From assembly GCA_035602155.1 (NCBI GenBank), contig DATNMW010000007.1:1-17694 (forward strand): a stretch of 17,694 bases of DNA, given 5' to 3'. The first letter of the stretch is position 1. Every line of letters begins with the position of its first letter. Shown piece after piece: positions 1 to 7,574 of the stretch. This DNA is from Bog-159 sp035602155. GTDB taxonomy: Bacteria > Acidobacteriota > Terriglobia > Bryobacterales > Bryobacteraceae. The notes beneath the pieces are model-generated. The model ran no database searches and had not been told where the DNA came from. It saw only the letters and a program-made list of their open reading frames with translations. A program made the position numbers and the translations under genes.

Positions 1-606
1 CGCCACTTCGGCGTCGAACATGCCATGCGCGTGGCGGAGCTGGCGGCCGAGCGGGTGAACGATGGCGTCGTGGCGTTCGGGATCGGCGGAGACGAAGAAC
101 GCGGACCGGCCGGATGGTTCGGCGATGTGTATCGCTTTGCCAAGGGCGCAGGGCTGCGGTTGACAGCGCATGCGGGCGAGACCGTGGGGCCGGAATCGGT
201 TTGGGCGGCGCTGGAGATTGGCGCGGAGCGCATCGGGCACGGCATCCGGGCCGTGGAAGATGGCGCGCTGCTGCGGCATTTGCGCGATCGCGGGATTCCG
301 CTGGAGGTTTGTGTCACAAGTAACGTGGCGACCGGCGCCGTGGCCTCGCTGGACGCGCATCCGGTGCGGCGCATTTATGACGCCGGGGTGCCAATCACAC
401 TCAACACGGACGATCCGGCCATTTTCGCCGCGACATTATCGGGCGAGTATGCGTTGGCCGCCCGCCAGTTCGGGTTCTCGGAGTCCGAGTTGCGCGGGAT
501 CGCGGAAAATGGCTTCCGCTACGCATTCCGCCCTATGGTGCAGGTTGTCAACCTGCGGGCCGATTGTTCATCGGCCCCATCTAGCGAATCTCGCCCGCCT
601 ACTTGA
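1..606 (+). CDS. add: Adenosine deaminase, 5' truncated by window edge, altered C-terminus
   Basis: The frame is open from base 1, so the gene starts upstream; about 201 residues are visible of a family usually 330-350 long. The enzyme hydrolyses adenosine to inosine in cytosolic purine salvage, using a metal-dependent amidohydrolase TIM barrel. Hallmarks seen: HAGE (bases 169-180, the catalytic Glu), GHGIR (metal/base His), EVCVTSN, and LNTDDP near base 400-414 carrying the metal-binding Asp pair. The domain looks normal up to FRYAF (about base 528). After that the family normally has a further 10-20 residue helix, but here the last 23 codons run through two tandem hairpins (540-577) and read as unrelated sequence (RPMVQVVNLRAD...). 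The stop at 604-606 overlaps the stop of the convergent gene by 8 bp. The deaminase call is firm; whether the altered tail is functional is unknown. A paralogous adenine deaminase is a weaker alternative. Confidence 0.9.
   Translation, partial: RHFGVEHAMRVAELAAERVNDGVVAFGIGGDEERGPAGWFGDVYRFAKGAGLRLTAHAGETVGPESVWAALEIGAERIGHGIRAVEDGALLRHLRDRGIPLEVCVTSNVATGAVASLDAHPVRRIYDAGVPITLNTDDPAIFAATLSGEYALAARQFGFSESELRGIAENGFRYAFRPMVQVVNLRADCSSAPSSESRPPT
540..577. repeat. Tandem double-hairpin repeat inside the 3' end of add
   Basis: Two perfect inverted repeats sit back to back. The first is GCAGGTT (540-546) / AACCTGC (550-556) with a 3-nt loop. The second is GGGCCGAT (557-564) / ATCGGCCC (570-577) with a 5-nt loop. 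They lie just before two convergent stop codons, so they could act as a bidirectional transcription end, but there is no T-run. The paired-hairpin format matches another element at 13733-13770, which suggests a mobile or interspersed palindromic family. Confidence 0.7.
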
Positions 607-3379
607 CGTAGAACGCGAAAGGCGGGCAACCCGCCGGCCCGGCCACGATCTCCATAAAATTCTCACCCGATTCGGCGCCCGCGGGCACCACTGCGTCGAT
701 CTGGCCCACACCTTCCACGAGGCCCGGCGCTGGCCCGGCGTACAACACGTTCATCGGCACTGGCGTGGAAAACAACGGGTTCCGGCTCAGCGTGACCGTG
801 ACTGGGTAAACCTGCGTTGGGAAATTGGTTAGCGGCGTCAGAATGTCATCCACGCCAGCCGGATTCGTCTGCCCCAGGCCGGTTCCGTACATCGTCACGT
901 ACGATCCCACTGGCGCGGGATTAGAGGGGCTATTGATGGAGCCATCCTCATTCACGATCGCGTTCGGGAAAATCCCAGGCGAAGTCGCCGTCGCGCCGAT
1001 GCTGGTGCTCGAAATCGAGCCTCCCGCCGTCTGGATCTTCATTGTCGAAAAGCCGTTGGCTACCGCATAAGGCGCGATGGCGTTGACCTGGCCCGCCGAA
1101 ATATAGATCAGGGGCGCCGGCACATCGTCGAAGAAAATCTGGATATTCGCGTTCGGAATCGTGAGCTCGCCATTGGAGCCGAGCGTCCAAGTGGCTGGCG
1201 TTGCAGTTCCCAAATAGTGCCCAAAAAGCGTAATCAGCTCGCCCGGAGCCACCGGGCCCAACTGGAAGCTGGCGGCATTCCCCAAAGCCGCGAGGATTGG
1301 CGCCGCGGGCAATGCGGGCGGCGTATCCGGAGTCACGCTGCGTATCACGCCGCTGACTCCGTCCGTGACGTACAGCGTGGTTCCGAATAAGGCGATCGAA
1401 GAGACCGAACGAAGCTGTGCCTGGGTGGCCGGTCCGTTGTCGCCGGTATATCCGTCGGTCCCGTTTCCCACGACGGTCTGAATAATGCCGTCCGCGGCGA
1501 TGCGGCGAACGCAATAGCAAGTGTCGTCGCCCAGGAAGATGTCGGCGCTCGAATCCAATGCCAGGCTGGACGGCTGGCAAACGAACGCCGTGGTGGCGGT
1601 TCCGCCGTCACCGGTATAACTGCATCCGCCGTTTCCTCCCGCGATCGACACCGCGCCCGCCGTCGAGATCTTCAGAACGAGTGACGTATTGATGCCGCCG
1701 ATATAAATGTTCCCGCTGGAATCCACAGCCACTCCCGCCACATTGCCGATGCCGGTTGCGGTCGCGGCTTGGCCAAGGCCGGTGAAGGTCGACTGTCCGT
1801 TGCCCGCCACGGTCGTGATTACGCCAGTTCCGGTATCGACTCGACGCAACCGCTTGTTGCCGGCATCGGCGAACAGCACCCCGCCCGTCGCATCGATTGC
1901 CAGCGCCGTGGCGTACCCGATTTGGGCCTGTGTCGCTGGACCGCCGTCGCCGGAGAAGCCCGTGACGCCCGTGCCGGCGATGGTGGTGACTGTCCCGCTG
2001 GTGCTCAAGCGGCGGATCAGGCCCGGTTCTCCGACAATCAGGTCGCCCGTGGAATCGAAGACCAGGCTGAGCGGGCTCAGCTTCGCCTGCAGCAGCGTGA
2101 CGCCGTCCGCCGTGCTGGTTCCTCCTCCGGCAAACGTCGAAATGATTCCGGTGGCAGCGTTCACCTCCCGGATCCGGCTGCTCTCGGCGATAAACAGATC
2201 CCCCGAGGCATCCACGATGGCGCTCTGCGGACTATTCAGGACTGCGCCGCTGGCCAGGCCGCCGTCGCCGTTCAGCGATGTACCCGCGATGGTGGAAATC
2301 ACGCCGGTGGCCGCGGTCACCAGGCGAATGCGCCCGTTCCCGGTATCGGCAATATAGAGGTTAGCCGCGCTATCCAGCGCCAGGCCCGCCGGGCCGTCGA
2401 TCTTCGCCTGTGTGGCAGGTCCCCCATCGCCGGCCAACCCCGCTGTGCCGTTGCCCGCCACGGTGGTGATCGCGCCGGTCGCGGCCGTGATCCGCCGCAC
2501 GCGGTCCCCATCGATCAATGACAGGTTATTCTTGCTGTCCATAGCGAGTTCGCCCAACGCAGCGAAAGAAGCATTCAAGGCGCTGCCGCCATCGCCGCCT
2601 TCGACTGTCTGTCCGGTGCCCGCGATGGTGCTGATGACCCCTGTGGCGGCGGCGATCTCGCGAATCCGGGCGTCGCCCGCGTCGGCGACGTATAGGTTGC
2701 CGCTGGAATCCACCGCAATGCCCTTCGGTTGGATCAGTGTAGCCGCCGTGGCGTGGGCGCCGTCGCCGCTAAATTCCGCGCCGCCATTACCCGCGATGGT
2801 GGCTATGGCGCCGGTCGCCGCATCGATCCGGCGGACGTACCCCGCCAGTTCCACAATATAGATGTTGCCGGCGGAATCGAGACAGAACTGCTGCGGCATG
2901 TCGAGCAACGCCGCGGCTGCGGGTCCGCCGTCTCCGGTCGAGCCATTCTTCGCGTACTGGCCGGCGATGGTGGTGATGGCCGCCTGCTGCACGTTGAGTT
3001 GGCGTAGCCTGGAGCTATCCAGGAACAACACGTTGCCGCTGGCGTTGACCACCAGATCGGTGGGCGCGACGCGCACGGAAAGCGCCGATCCGTCCGCGGA
3101 GCTGACCACCGTGGGTCCGCCTCCCGCCACCGCCGTAAGCACGCCGGTAGCACGGTCCACTCGCAGAATATGGCTCGCGTCGGCAATGTAGACGTTCCCA
3201 GACGCGTCCACCGCTACTCCTTGGGGATTCGCAATATAGGTCGTCACCGCCGGCGCGTTGTTGACGAAGCCGCCGCCGGCCACGGTGGTGACGATAGCCT
3301 GTCCATATGCCGCGGAGGCACAGGCCATCATCCAGAAGATGCAAGCGATGTTTGTGTAACGTAACGATAGTATGGGCAT
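599..3379 (-). CDS. Secreted NHL-repeat protein with TIGR03437 (Soli_cterm) C-terminal domain
   Basis: A 926-residue predicted exported protein. From the chosen ATG (3377-3379) the N-terminus is a signal peptide: MPILSLRYTN, a hydrophobic core (IACIFWMMACASAA), then a cleavage-like AYGQ. Residues of about 27-690 are roughly a dozen NHL-type repeats of about 50 residues, each with GDGGPAT..., a VDSSGNLYIAD-like strand, then RIR and TG.ISTIAGxG. NHL repeats form beta-propellers used for protein, sugar or nucleic-acid contacts. Residues 701-926 match the TIGR03437 domain (NAASF...APGELITLFG, VLYAGPAPGLVEGVGQID, VPAGAESGE), a domain abundant in Solibacter-like acidobacteria. A longer frame runs to 3490, but its extra 37 residues are encoded by interspersed repeat sequence (LPYGRGSE-type peptide), so the start before the signal peptide is preferred. 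The ligand is unknown. It is transcribed toward add, with overlapping stops. Confidence 0.88.
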   Translation of the reverse strand: MPILSLRYTNIACIFWMMACASAAYGQAIVTTVAGGGFVNNAPAVTTYIANPQGVAVDASGNVYIADASHILRVDRATGVLTAVAGGGPTVVSSADGSALSVRVAPTDLVVNASGNVLFLDSSRLRQLNVQQAAITTIAGQYAKNGSTGDGGPAAAALLDMPQQFCLDSAGNIYIVELAGYVRRIDAATGAIATIAGNGGAEFSGDGAHATAATLIQPKGIAVDSSGNLYVADAGDARIREIAAATGVISTIAGTGQTVEGGDGGSALNASFAALGELAMDSKNNLSLIDGDRVRRITAATGAITTVAGNGTAGLAGDGGPATQAKIDGPAGLALDSAANLYIADTGNGRIRLVTAATGVISTIAGTSLNGDGGLASGAVLNSPQSAIVDASGDLFIAESSRIREVNAATGIISTFAGGGTSTADGVTLLQAKLSPLSLVFDSTGDLIVGEPGLIRRLSTSGTVTTIAGTGVTGFSGDGGPATQAQIGYATALAIDATGGVLFADAGNKRLRRVDTGTGVITTVAGNGQSTFTGLGQAATATGIGNVAGVAVDSSGNIYIGGINTSLVLKISTAGAVSIAGGNGGCSYTGDGGTATTAFVCQPSSLALDSSADIFLGDDTCYCVRRIAADGIIQTVVGNGTDGYTGDNGPATQAQLRSVSSIALFGTTLYVTDGVSGVIRSVTPDTPPALPAAPILAALGNAASFQLGPVAPGELITLFGHYLGTATPATWTLGSNGELTIPNANIQIFFDDVPAPLIYISAGQVNAIAPYAVANGFSTMKIQTAGGSISSTSIGATATSPGIFPNAIVNEDGSINSPSNPAPVGSYVTMYGTGLGQTNPAGVDDILTPLTNFPTQVYPVTVTLSRNPLFSTPVPMNVLYAGPAPGLVEGVGQIDAVVPAGAESGENFMEIVAGPAGCPPFAFYVK

Positions 3380-3385
3380 AAGACC

Positions 3386-3436
3386 GAGCTGCAACTTCCG
3401 AGCCGCAACTTCCGAGCCGCGACCGTAAGGGAGCGG
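3386..3436. repeat. Interspersed repeat: 25-bp element shared with the trmD end, preceded by two 14-bp tandem units
   Basis: Positions 3412-3436 are identical over 25 bp to 11080-11104 (core GAGCCGCGACCGTAAGGGAG). Immediately before it, two near-identical 14-bp units (GAGCTGCAACTTCC at 3386-3399 and GAGCCGCAACTTCC at 3400-3413) share the GAGCCGC start, as if the element had been partly amplified. It lies in the 5' region of the NHL gene, so it could belong to its leader. Two exact copies 7.6 kb apart in unrelated contexts indicate a dispersed repeat family. Confidence 0.75.
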
Positions 3437-3590
3437 TCCGGGCAACCGCGAGAAAGCAATCGCCCTGCCAAAACTGCGTGCAACGTTCACTGCACGCTAT
3501 CATCGGCTTGGCAAGAATTTAAGCCATGCCCGCGCCAATGGGCTGGGTCAAATTGACTCACTCCCGGTACCCGGCCGAGGTCCCAGCGCA

Positions 3591-4007
3591 GACCCGACCA
3601 CGCTTTACACGTTTTCCCGCACCCCGAGCGGCTGCCCGGACGGCGGCTCGCCCGAGGGTCCGCTGGTCCAGGCCACCAATGGGGACATCTACGGGACAAC
3701 CTCTTTTGGCGAGGCCAACGGCGGCGGCACGGTCTTTAAAATCACGCCAGCGGGCGCCTTCAAAACGATCTACAATTTCTGTTCCCAAAGTGGATGCAGG
3801 GACGGCGAACAGCCCGACGCAGGGCTCGTCCTGGCCACCGATGGGAACCTCTACGGGACCACACGCCTTGGCGGAAACGGCACCTGCACGTATGATGGCG
3901 GTGGCACAGTCTTCAAAATCACTCCAAATGGCGCGGTGACCACTCTCTATAACTTCTGCTCCCAAAGCGGGTGCACGGACGGCTCCAGTCCCGAGAGGCG
4001 GGCCTGA
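3591..4007 (+). pseudogene. Remnant of a GloVer-type (TIGR03803) tandem-repeat protein
   Basis: Read in the frame beginning GAC at 3591, this segment gives about 138 residues of GloVer repeats: TLYTFSRTPSGCPDGGSPEG, GTVFKITPAGAFKTIYNF, LATDGNLYGTT, then a second GTVFKITPNGAVTTLYNF and CTDGSSP. These repeats (GGGTVFKIT..G..T.LYNF...DG..P...L....DGNLYGTT) belong to secreted repeat proteins common in acidobacteria and verrucomicrobia. There is no start codon, signal peptide or C-terminal domain. The frame is cut by TGA at 4005-4007, exactly where an ffh-derived sequence begins. It is a broken fragment, probably left by recombination. Confidence 0.75.
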
Positions 4008-4079
4008 GTCAAGCAGCTCATCGAAAACATCAAGCAGCAGGCCATGGGCGAGGAAGCATGGCGCTGTCCCCCTCCCAGT
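4007..4079 (+). pseudogene. Displaced internal fragment of ffh
   Basis: Bases 4007-4037 are identical over 31 bp to 8069-8099 inside the intact ffh gene (encoding VKQLIENIKQ, Ffh residues about 48-57). Similarity continues to about 4078/8143 with a few substitutions, a 4-base gap (TGCT of ffh missing) and single-base shifts that destroy the frame. It carries only about 25 codons and cannot be functional. It is fused directly to the GloVer remnant and is in the same orientation as ffh, so it forms a direct repeat about 4.06 kb upstream of the intact gene. Confidence 0.85.
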
Positions 4080-4174
4080 TCGGGCGGGAGCCGAAATTTC
4101 CCGAGACAATTTCATTCCGATCCGCACCTATTTTTGAGCTAACCTGGCCCAGGATGACCGCCCCCCTGTAGACC

Positions 4175-4540
4175 GTGCCTCTCACCTCTGGATTCTTCGA
4201 TCCGAAAGAGCGGGAGCGCCACTTCATAAGCCATGGTTCGGATTTCGGCGCCCTCGACGCCGCCGAGTACGAGCAAATGGCCGACGCGTTCCTTGGGGAA
4301 CCCAAACCGCCGCACGTCGCCGAATGCGTGCGCGAACTGGGAGATATACTGCGGTTCGATCCCGCGACCGATACATTCGGCGTTCTTGACGCCAGCGGCC
4401 TGATTAGGACCTTTTTCAAGCCGGTGCCATGCTCATCCGTAGTGCCGGAGTCAAAGAGGTTAGCCCTGCGAGAGTCTGGCCGATGTCACCGGCATCCCAA
4501 TAATCTGCTATATTTCAAGTCGGAGTGTGCCAGATGGTGA
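4175..4540 (+). CDS. Small protein resembling phage/polymorphic-toxin nuclease domains (putative)
   Basis: 121 residues, GTG start; the only start, because an in-frame TAG lies two codons upstream. No clear Shine-Dalgarno is seen. Visible features are FDP and HFISHGSDFGA near the N-terminus (H16, H20), EYEQMADAFL (31-40), GDILRFDPATDTFGVLDASG (56-75), LIRTFFKP (76-83), and a Cys/His-containing end CHRHPNNLLYFKSEC (104-118). The order H..G..FG / EY...A..F / GD..R..P.T..FGV / G.IRT.FKP resembles small nuclease-like domains (BECR-fold type) found in phage head proteins and polymorphic toxins. That assignment is from memory of the motif pattern, not a search. Its stop overlaps the start of the next gene (ATGGTGA), so the two are translationally coupled, as in effector/immunity or toxin/antitoxin pairs. 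It could instead be an ordinary conserved hypothetical protein. Confidence 0.6.
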   Translation: MPLTSGFFDPKERERHFISHGSDFGALDAAEYEQMADAFLGEPKPPHVAECVRELGDILRFDPATDTFGVLDASGLIRTFFKPVPCSSVVPESKRLALRESGRCHRHPNNLLYFKSECARW

Positions 4541-4854
4541 AAGCGAATCTCTGCCCGGTATGCGGCTACGAAATGGAAGCCCCTCCGCGGCACTATCGCA
4601 CTTGTCCATCATGCGGCACCGAATTCGGCGTTCACGACGTAAATGCCACAACTCTGCAACTGCGTAGGGCTTGGCTCCGAACTGGGCCACATTGGTGGAG
4701 CACCGTTGATCCCATGCCCGATGGATGGAACCCGCTTCAGCAACTCGCATCCATCACGCCGGCAATCCCAACCAGCCCCGGCATGGCGACCCGCGGCCCG
4801 GTCTTACAACGGCGAAGAAGCCGAGGACCGTCTGGACAGAACGCCCGGCAGTAG
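4534..4854 (+). CDS. Zinc-ribbon protein coupled to the upstream toxin-like gene
   Basis: 106 residues from ATG 4534; a GTG at 4525 would add three residues. The ATG overlaps the preceding TGA (4538-4540), which favours it. A four-cysteine zinc ribbon is clear: CPVCGYE (C7, C10) and CPSCGTEFG (C24, C27). It is followed by LRRAWLRTGPHWWS (42-56) and PDGWNPLQQLA (62-72), a pattern I recognise from small zinc-ribbon proteins of the form CPVCG...CPSCG.EFG.D...LR..W...G.WWS...P.GW. Residues after about 73 look low-complexity (SRGPSGQNARQ) and may be a read-through tail of a decayed 3' end. The coupling suggests it works with the upstream protein, perhaps as its antidote; that is inference. Confidence 0.6.
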   Translation: MVKANLCPVCGYEMEAPPRHYRTCPSCGTEFGVHDVNATTLQLRRAWLRTGPHWWSTVDPMPDGWNPLQQLASITPAIPTSPGMATRGPVLQRRRSRGPSGQNARQ

Positions 4855-4937
4855 CGGGTTCAAGCTCGACGCGTGGGAAGGCTTTAAGACGATCGCCATC
4901 GAGGCGCCCCGCGGAACAGATCTCGCCGCGCCCACTG

Positions 4938-7130
4938 CTACTTCTTCCCGCAAAGCAGATCGTTCATCGCCGCGACGGATTCCTTGCTCGCGATCTCGCC
5001 CCACTCGCGCGCTGTTCCCGCCGCGGTGTGCCTCAGGTAGTAGTCCATCCCGTCCGCGGGCGTGGCTCCCCACGGTTTGAACATGCCGATCGTCTCGTCC
5101 TTCGCGATCACCAGGTAGGCCCAGATGACCGCCATCTGTGGGTCCTCGCGAAAATAGCGGAAGAACGCGCGCTCCCATGCGTCGGGGAGGTCCTCGGGGC
5201 TCGTCGCCTCCGCTGCGACGGCCGGGGCAAGTTGCACCTTGCGCCGGTGCCATCGCCGCACGTGCGCAAGCGCCAGCTCCTTCGTGCTCTCGGGGTACCG
5301 CGATTGCGCGAAAATCGCCTCCGCGTTCGCGCGCAGTTGTCCCCATCGCCCTTCCGCTTCCCCCCGAAGCGCGTGTTGCACCACTGCGCGTGCGATGGCC
5401 GCGGCGTGGTGGGATCCGGTTTCGTGCGCCTCGAACGCCTCGAGGTGCTGCAGCGTCTCCTGGGTGAAAAGATCGCCGCTCCAACGCTCCACCAGCGCCT
5501 GCCGGTCCTCGGCGTCCCCCACCCTCGCGGCCTTTTCACGTAGCGTGGCGAGCAGCGCCCGCGCATCGGTGTCGCGGCCGTAGGCCCGCGCGAACTCCTC
5601 TTCGAACCGGCGCAGCGTGTCCTCATACCGCCGCGCCACCGCGATGCCGTATTCCGCTTGCGCCAAGTCGCGCACGGCGGCGGTCTGCCGCGCATACGCT
5701 TCGAGCTCCTGCGCGAACGGTTCGAGCGCCCGGCGGCCGGCCCGCGCTGCGGTCAGAAGATCGCGCGCCTGCTGTCGCATCTCCGCCTCCGCCTCGCGCA
5801 GCAACCGCCGCCGCGCCAGCACGTCGCCCGCGATTCCCTTCAGTTTCGTCTTGAGCCACTCCTTCGCAGGCGTGTGGAGAATCGGATCGAGCACGAGCGC
5901 CGCCAACTCGTCGTTAATCCCCCAGTGCTGCAGCGCCGCCTTCACGCCACGGCCCACCACCTCCGCGTAAATCTGGTCGCTGGTCTTCTCGACCACCGGG
6001 TCCACGATCTTCGAGCCGCTAGTCCGCCGGATCGCCCGGCTGAGCCGCGCTGCCTCGCTTTTGAGGCCGATTGCCGTCTCCGCGCGCCATTCGGAATCCG
6101 CCGCTGGAGCCTCCTCGCTCCGGTTGGTCGGCCGTTGATCCTCGGCCGCCGGCGCCGTTCGCGGAGCCCCACCGGGGAAGCTCCGCGTCCGCGTCAGCTC
6201 GCGTTCCAGCCTGCTGTCGGGGTTCGGCCAGATGGTTTCGGCCCTGGTCTTGAGCGCCTCCGCCTCTTCCAACGCCGCGTTGGCGTGTTCCCACGTGATA
6301 ACCGCCGGGGTCGCGTGGACCGCCTCCACGGCGACCGCATCGCTTAGCGTCCTTGCGACCGCCTCCTCTGCGTCCCCGTAGGCCGCCCGGATCGCCCGGA
6401 TCTCCGTGTTGATCCGCGCCACGCTGGCCCGCGTCCATTCGCCTTCTTGCGCGCCGAAGAACGTCACTGACGCCAGCAGAGTCACGAGAACGTACGCTCG
6501 GGATGCCCAGCGCATGCCGGTCCTCCACCACTTGCTGACATTCGCAAGGACCGGCACGGACATCGAAAGCAGCGTCAGCGCGATTACGACCGCGGCGTCC
6601 ACCCGCCCCGGTACCTTCAACAGGCTCCTGGTCACTGGATTCACGCCGCGCAGCCAGATCGCCGCCTGCTCCAGGCGCAGCACGGTACGCGCGGCTCCAG
6701 TGATTGTGATCCTGCTCGACACCCACACCTGGAGCAGGCAGAACAGGACCCCAGCGGCGCAAAACGGCACCAGGACATCCAGGCTGCGCCGGAGGACTGC
6801 ATCCGCAATGGGCTTCCGCTCCGGCAGGTCCCGCACGGCCCGGCGCAGTCGGGTAAAAAAACCGTCCCACGCGGAATCGGGCGAGATCTGATCCTCCCGC
6901 CGGACGGCGCAGACGCACCAGCACCCCAGGGCCGAGAATCCCGACGCCGTCGCGCTCCAGACGAAGGCCGACGGATCTGCGATGGCCAGCCACCCAGCCA
7001 CGAGCATCAGGGCAAAAAGCACGGTCGGCAACGCCGCGCTTCGGTTACGCGCCCCCGACACGCTCACGATTCGCGGCGGCTCACCGCCGGGCGGGCAAAC
7101 AAAGACACGTGCGGAACTGCCTTCGGTCAT
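4938..7130 (-). CDS. Multi-pass membrane protein with long charged helical C-terminal region, function unknown
   Basis: 730 residues, not recognised. A good ribosome site (AGGTGAGGG) sits just upstream of the ATG. Hydrophobic segments at about 32-51, 56-76, 117-137, 178-197 and 211-226 suggest four or five membrane spans. The remaining 500 residues are soluble, rich in Arg, Glu and Ala, and include a probable coiled coil (about 430-560, with LRRFEEEFARAYGRDTDAR and similar). A Pro/Glu-rich linker lies near 300-345. A conserved-looking C-terminal block contains FFRYFREDPQMAVIWAYLVI and ETIGMFKPWGATPADGMDYY. No enzyme motif (P-loop, HD, nuclease) is visible. Its start lies 7 bp after the stop of the 141-residue gene (7138-7563), so the two are co-transcribed. 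It converges with the zinc-ribbon gene, 83 bp away. Confidence 0.75.
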   Translation of the reverse strand: MTEGSSARVFVCPPGGEPPRIVSVSGARNRSAALPTVLFALMLVAGWLAIADPSAFVWSATASGFSALGCWCVCAVRREDQISPDSAWDGFFTRLRRAVRDLPERKPIADAVLRRSLDVLVPFCAAGVLFCLLQVWVSSRITITGAARTVLRLEQAAIWLRGVNPVTRSLLKVPGRVDAAVVIALTLLSMSVPVLANVSKWWRTGMRWASRAYVLVTLLASVTFFGAQEGEWTRASVARINTEIRAIRAAYGDAEEAVARTLSDAVAVEAVHATPAVITWEHANAALEEAEALKTRAETIWPNPDSRLERELTRTRSFPGGAPRTAPAAEDQRPTNRSEEAPAADSEWRAETAIGLKSEAARLSRAIRRTSGSKIVDPVVEKTSDQIYAEVVGRGVKAALQHWGINDELAALVLDPILHTPAKEWLKTKLKGIAGDVLARRRLLREAEAEMRQQARDLLTAARAGRRALEPFAQELEAYARQTAAVRDLAQAEYGIAVARRYEDTLRRFEEEFARAYGRDTDARALLATLREKAARVGDAEDRQALVERWSGDLFTQETLQHLEAFEAHETGSHHAAAIARAVVQHALRGEAEGRWGQLRANAEAIFAQSRYPESTKELALAHVRRWHRRKVQLAPAVAAEATSPEDLPDAWERAFFRYFREDPQMAVIWAYLVIAKDETIGMFKPWGATPADGMDYYLRHTAAGTAREWGEIASKESVAAMNDLLCGKK

Positions 7131-7137
7131 CGGCCCC

Positions 7138-7563
7138 TCACCTAGTAGTGTAGCGAGGACGCCTCACATCGCCAAGAGAAGAAGTTGAGAAATTGATCAA
7201 GATAGATTGTTGTCCAATCAATGTCCCCGGCCTGGGCAATTTGGGAGTTTGGAGTTTATTATTGACAGCGCTACTATAAAAGCTCAGAACAGATTCGGTT
7301 AGGGCCTGGAGCCTGGTCGCTTTTTCGCGCTGGTCCCAAAATGTGCCAAAACCGGCAAGGGCGACGGGATCCTGACCGCGGCACGCGATCTCCGAACCAT
7401 CGCATACGTTGGCTCCGGTCGAGAGATCAAACTTCAGGTTATCCGACCAGGTAGTCGCACCTAACGGCACGCTCTCCAGAAAGGTGCCCTTCCGCGTGCG
7501 CCATGAAATCCTTGCCCACACCCGCTGCCGTGGCGCCAGGATTGAAATCACGTCAAATTCCAT
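7138..7563 (-). CDS. Hypothetical protein (141 aa), first partner of the membrane protein
   Basis: 141 residues, not recognised. The start is well supported: AAGGAGAGG lies about 4 bases upstream of the ATG on the minus strand. The N-terminal half reads as beta-strand-rich (VISILAPRQRVWARISWRT, GTFLESVPLGATTWSDNLKF). The middle has two cysteines (NVCDGSEIACRG). The C-terminus is Thr/Ser/Arg-rich. There is no signal peptide or membrane span. It is 7 bp upstream of the 730-residue membrane protein and 11 bp downstream of a small hydrophobic ORF, which gives a compact three-gene operon diverging from ffh. Confidence 0.6.
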   Translation of the reverse strand: MEFDVISILAPRQRVWARISWRTRKGTFLESVPLGATTWSDNLKFDLSTGANVCDGSEIACRGQDPVALAGFGTFWDQREKATRLQALTESVLSFYSSAVNNKLQTPKLPRPGTLIGQQSILINFSTSSLGDVRRPRYTTR

Positions 7564-7574
7564 AAATCCTCTCC

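Noticed and set aside
1707..2521. Long plus-strand open frames opposite the NHL-repeat gene
   Set aside because: They are antisense shadows of the repeated, GC-rich NHL coding sequence; composition (Pro/Ala/Arg-rich) and lack of ribosome sites argue against real genes.
599..3300. Regular spacing of about 150 bp suggesting a repeat array or CRISPR
   Set aside because: The period is the 50-residue NHL protein repeat in frame; the units are degenerate and there are no short identical repeats with unique spacers.
3380..3490. N-terminal extension of the NHL protein to 3490
   Set aside because: The added residues come from interspersed repeat DNA and would bury the signal peptide.
3558..4127. Minus-strand 189-residue open frame
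   Set aside because: It is opposite the GloVer remnant and the ffh fragment, whose plus-strand translations are recognisable; no ribosome site or family signal.
6019..6993. 324-residue alternative frame within the unknown membrane protein gene
   Set aside because: Gly/Arg-rich shadow frame; the 730-residue frame has credible membrane helices, a ribosome site and operon spacing.
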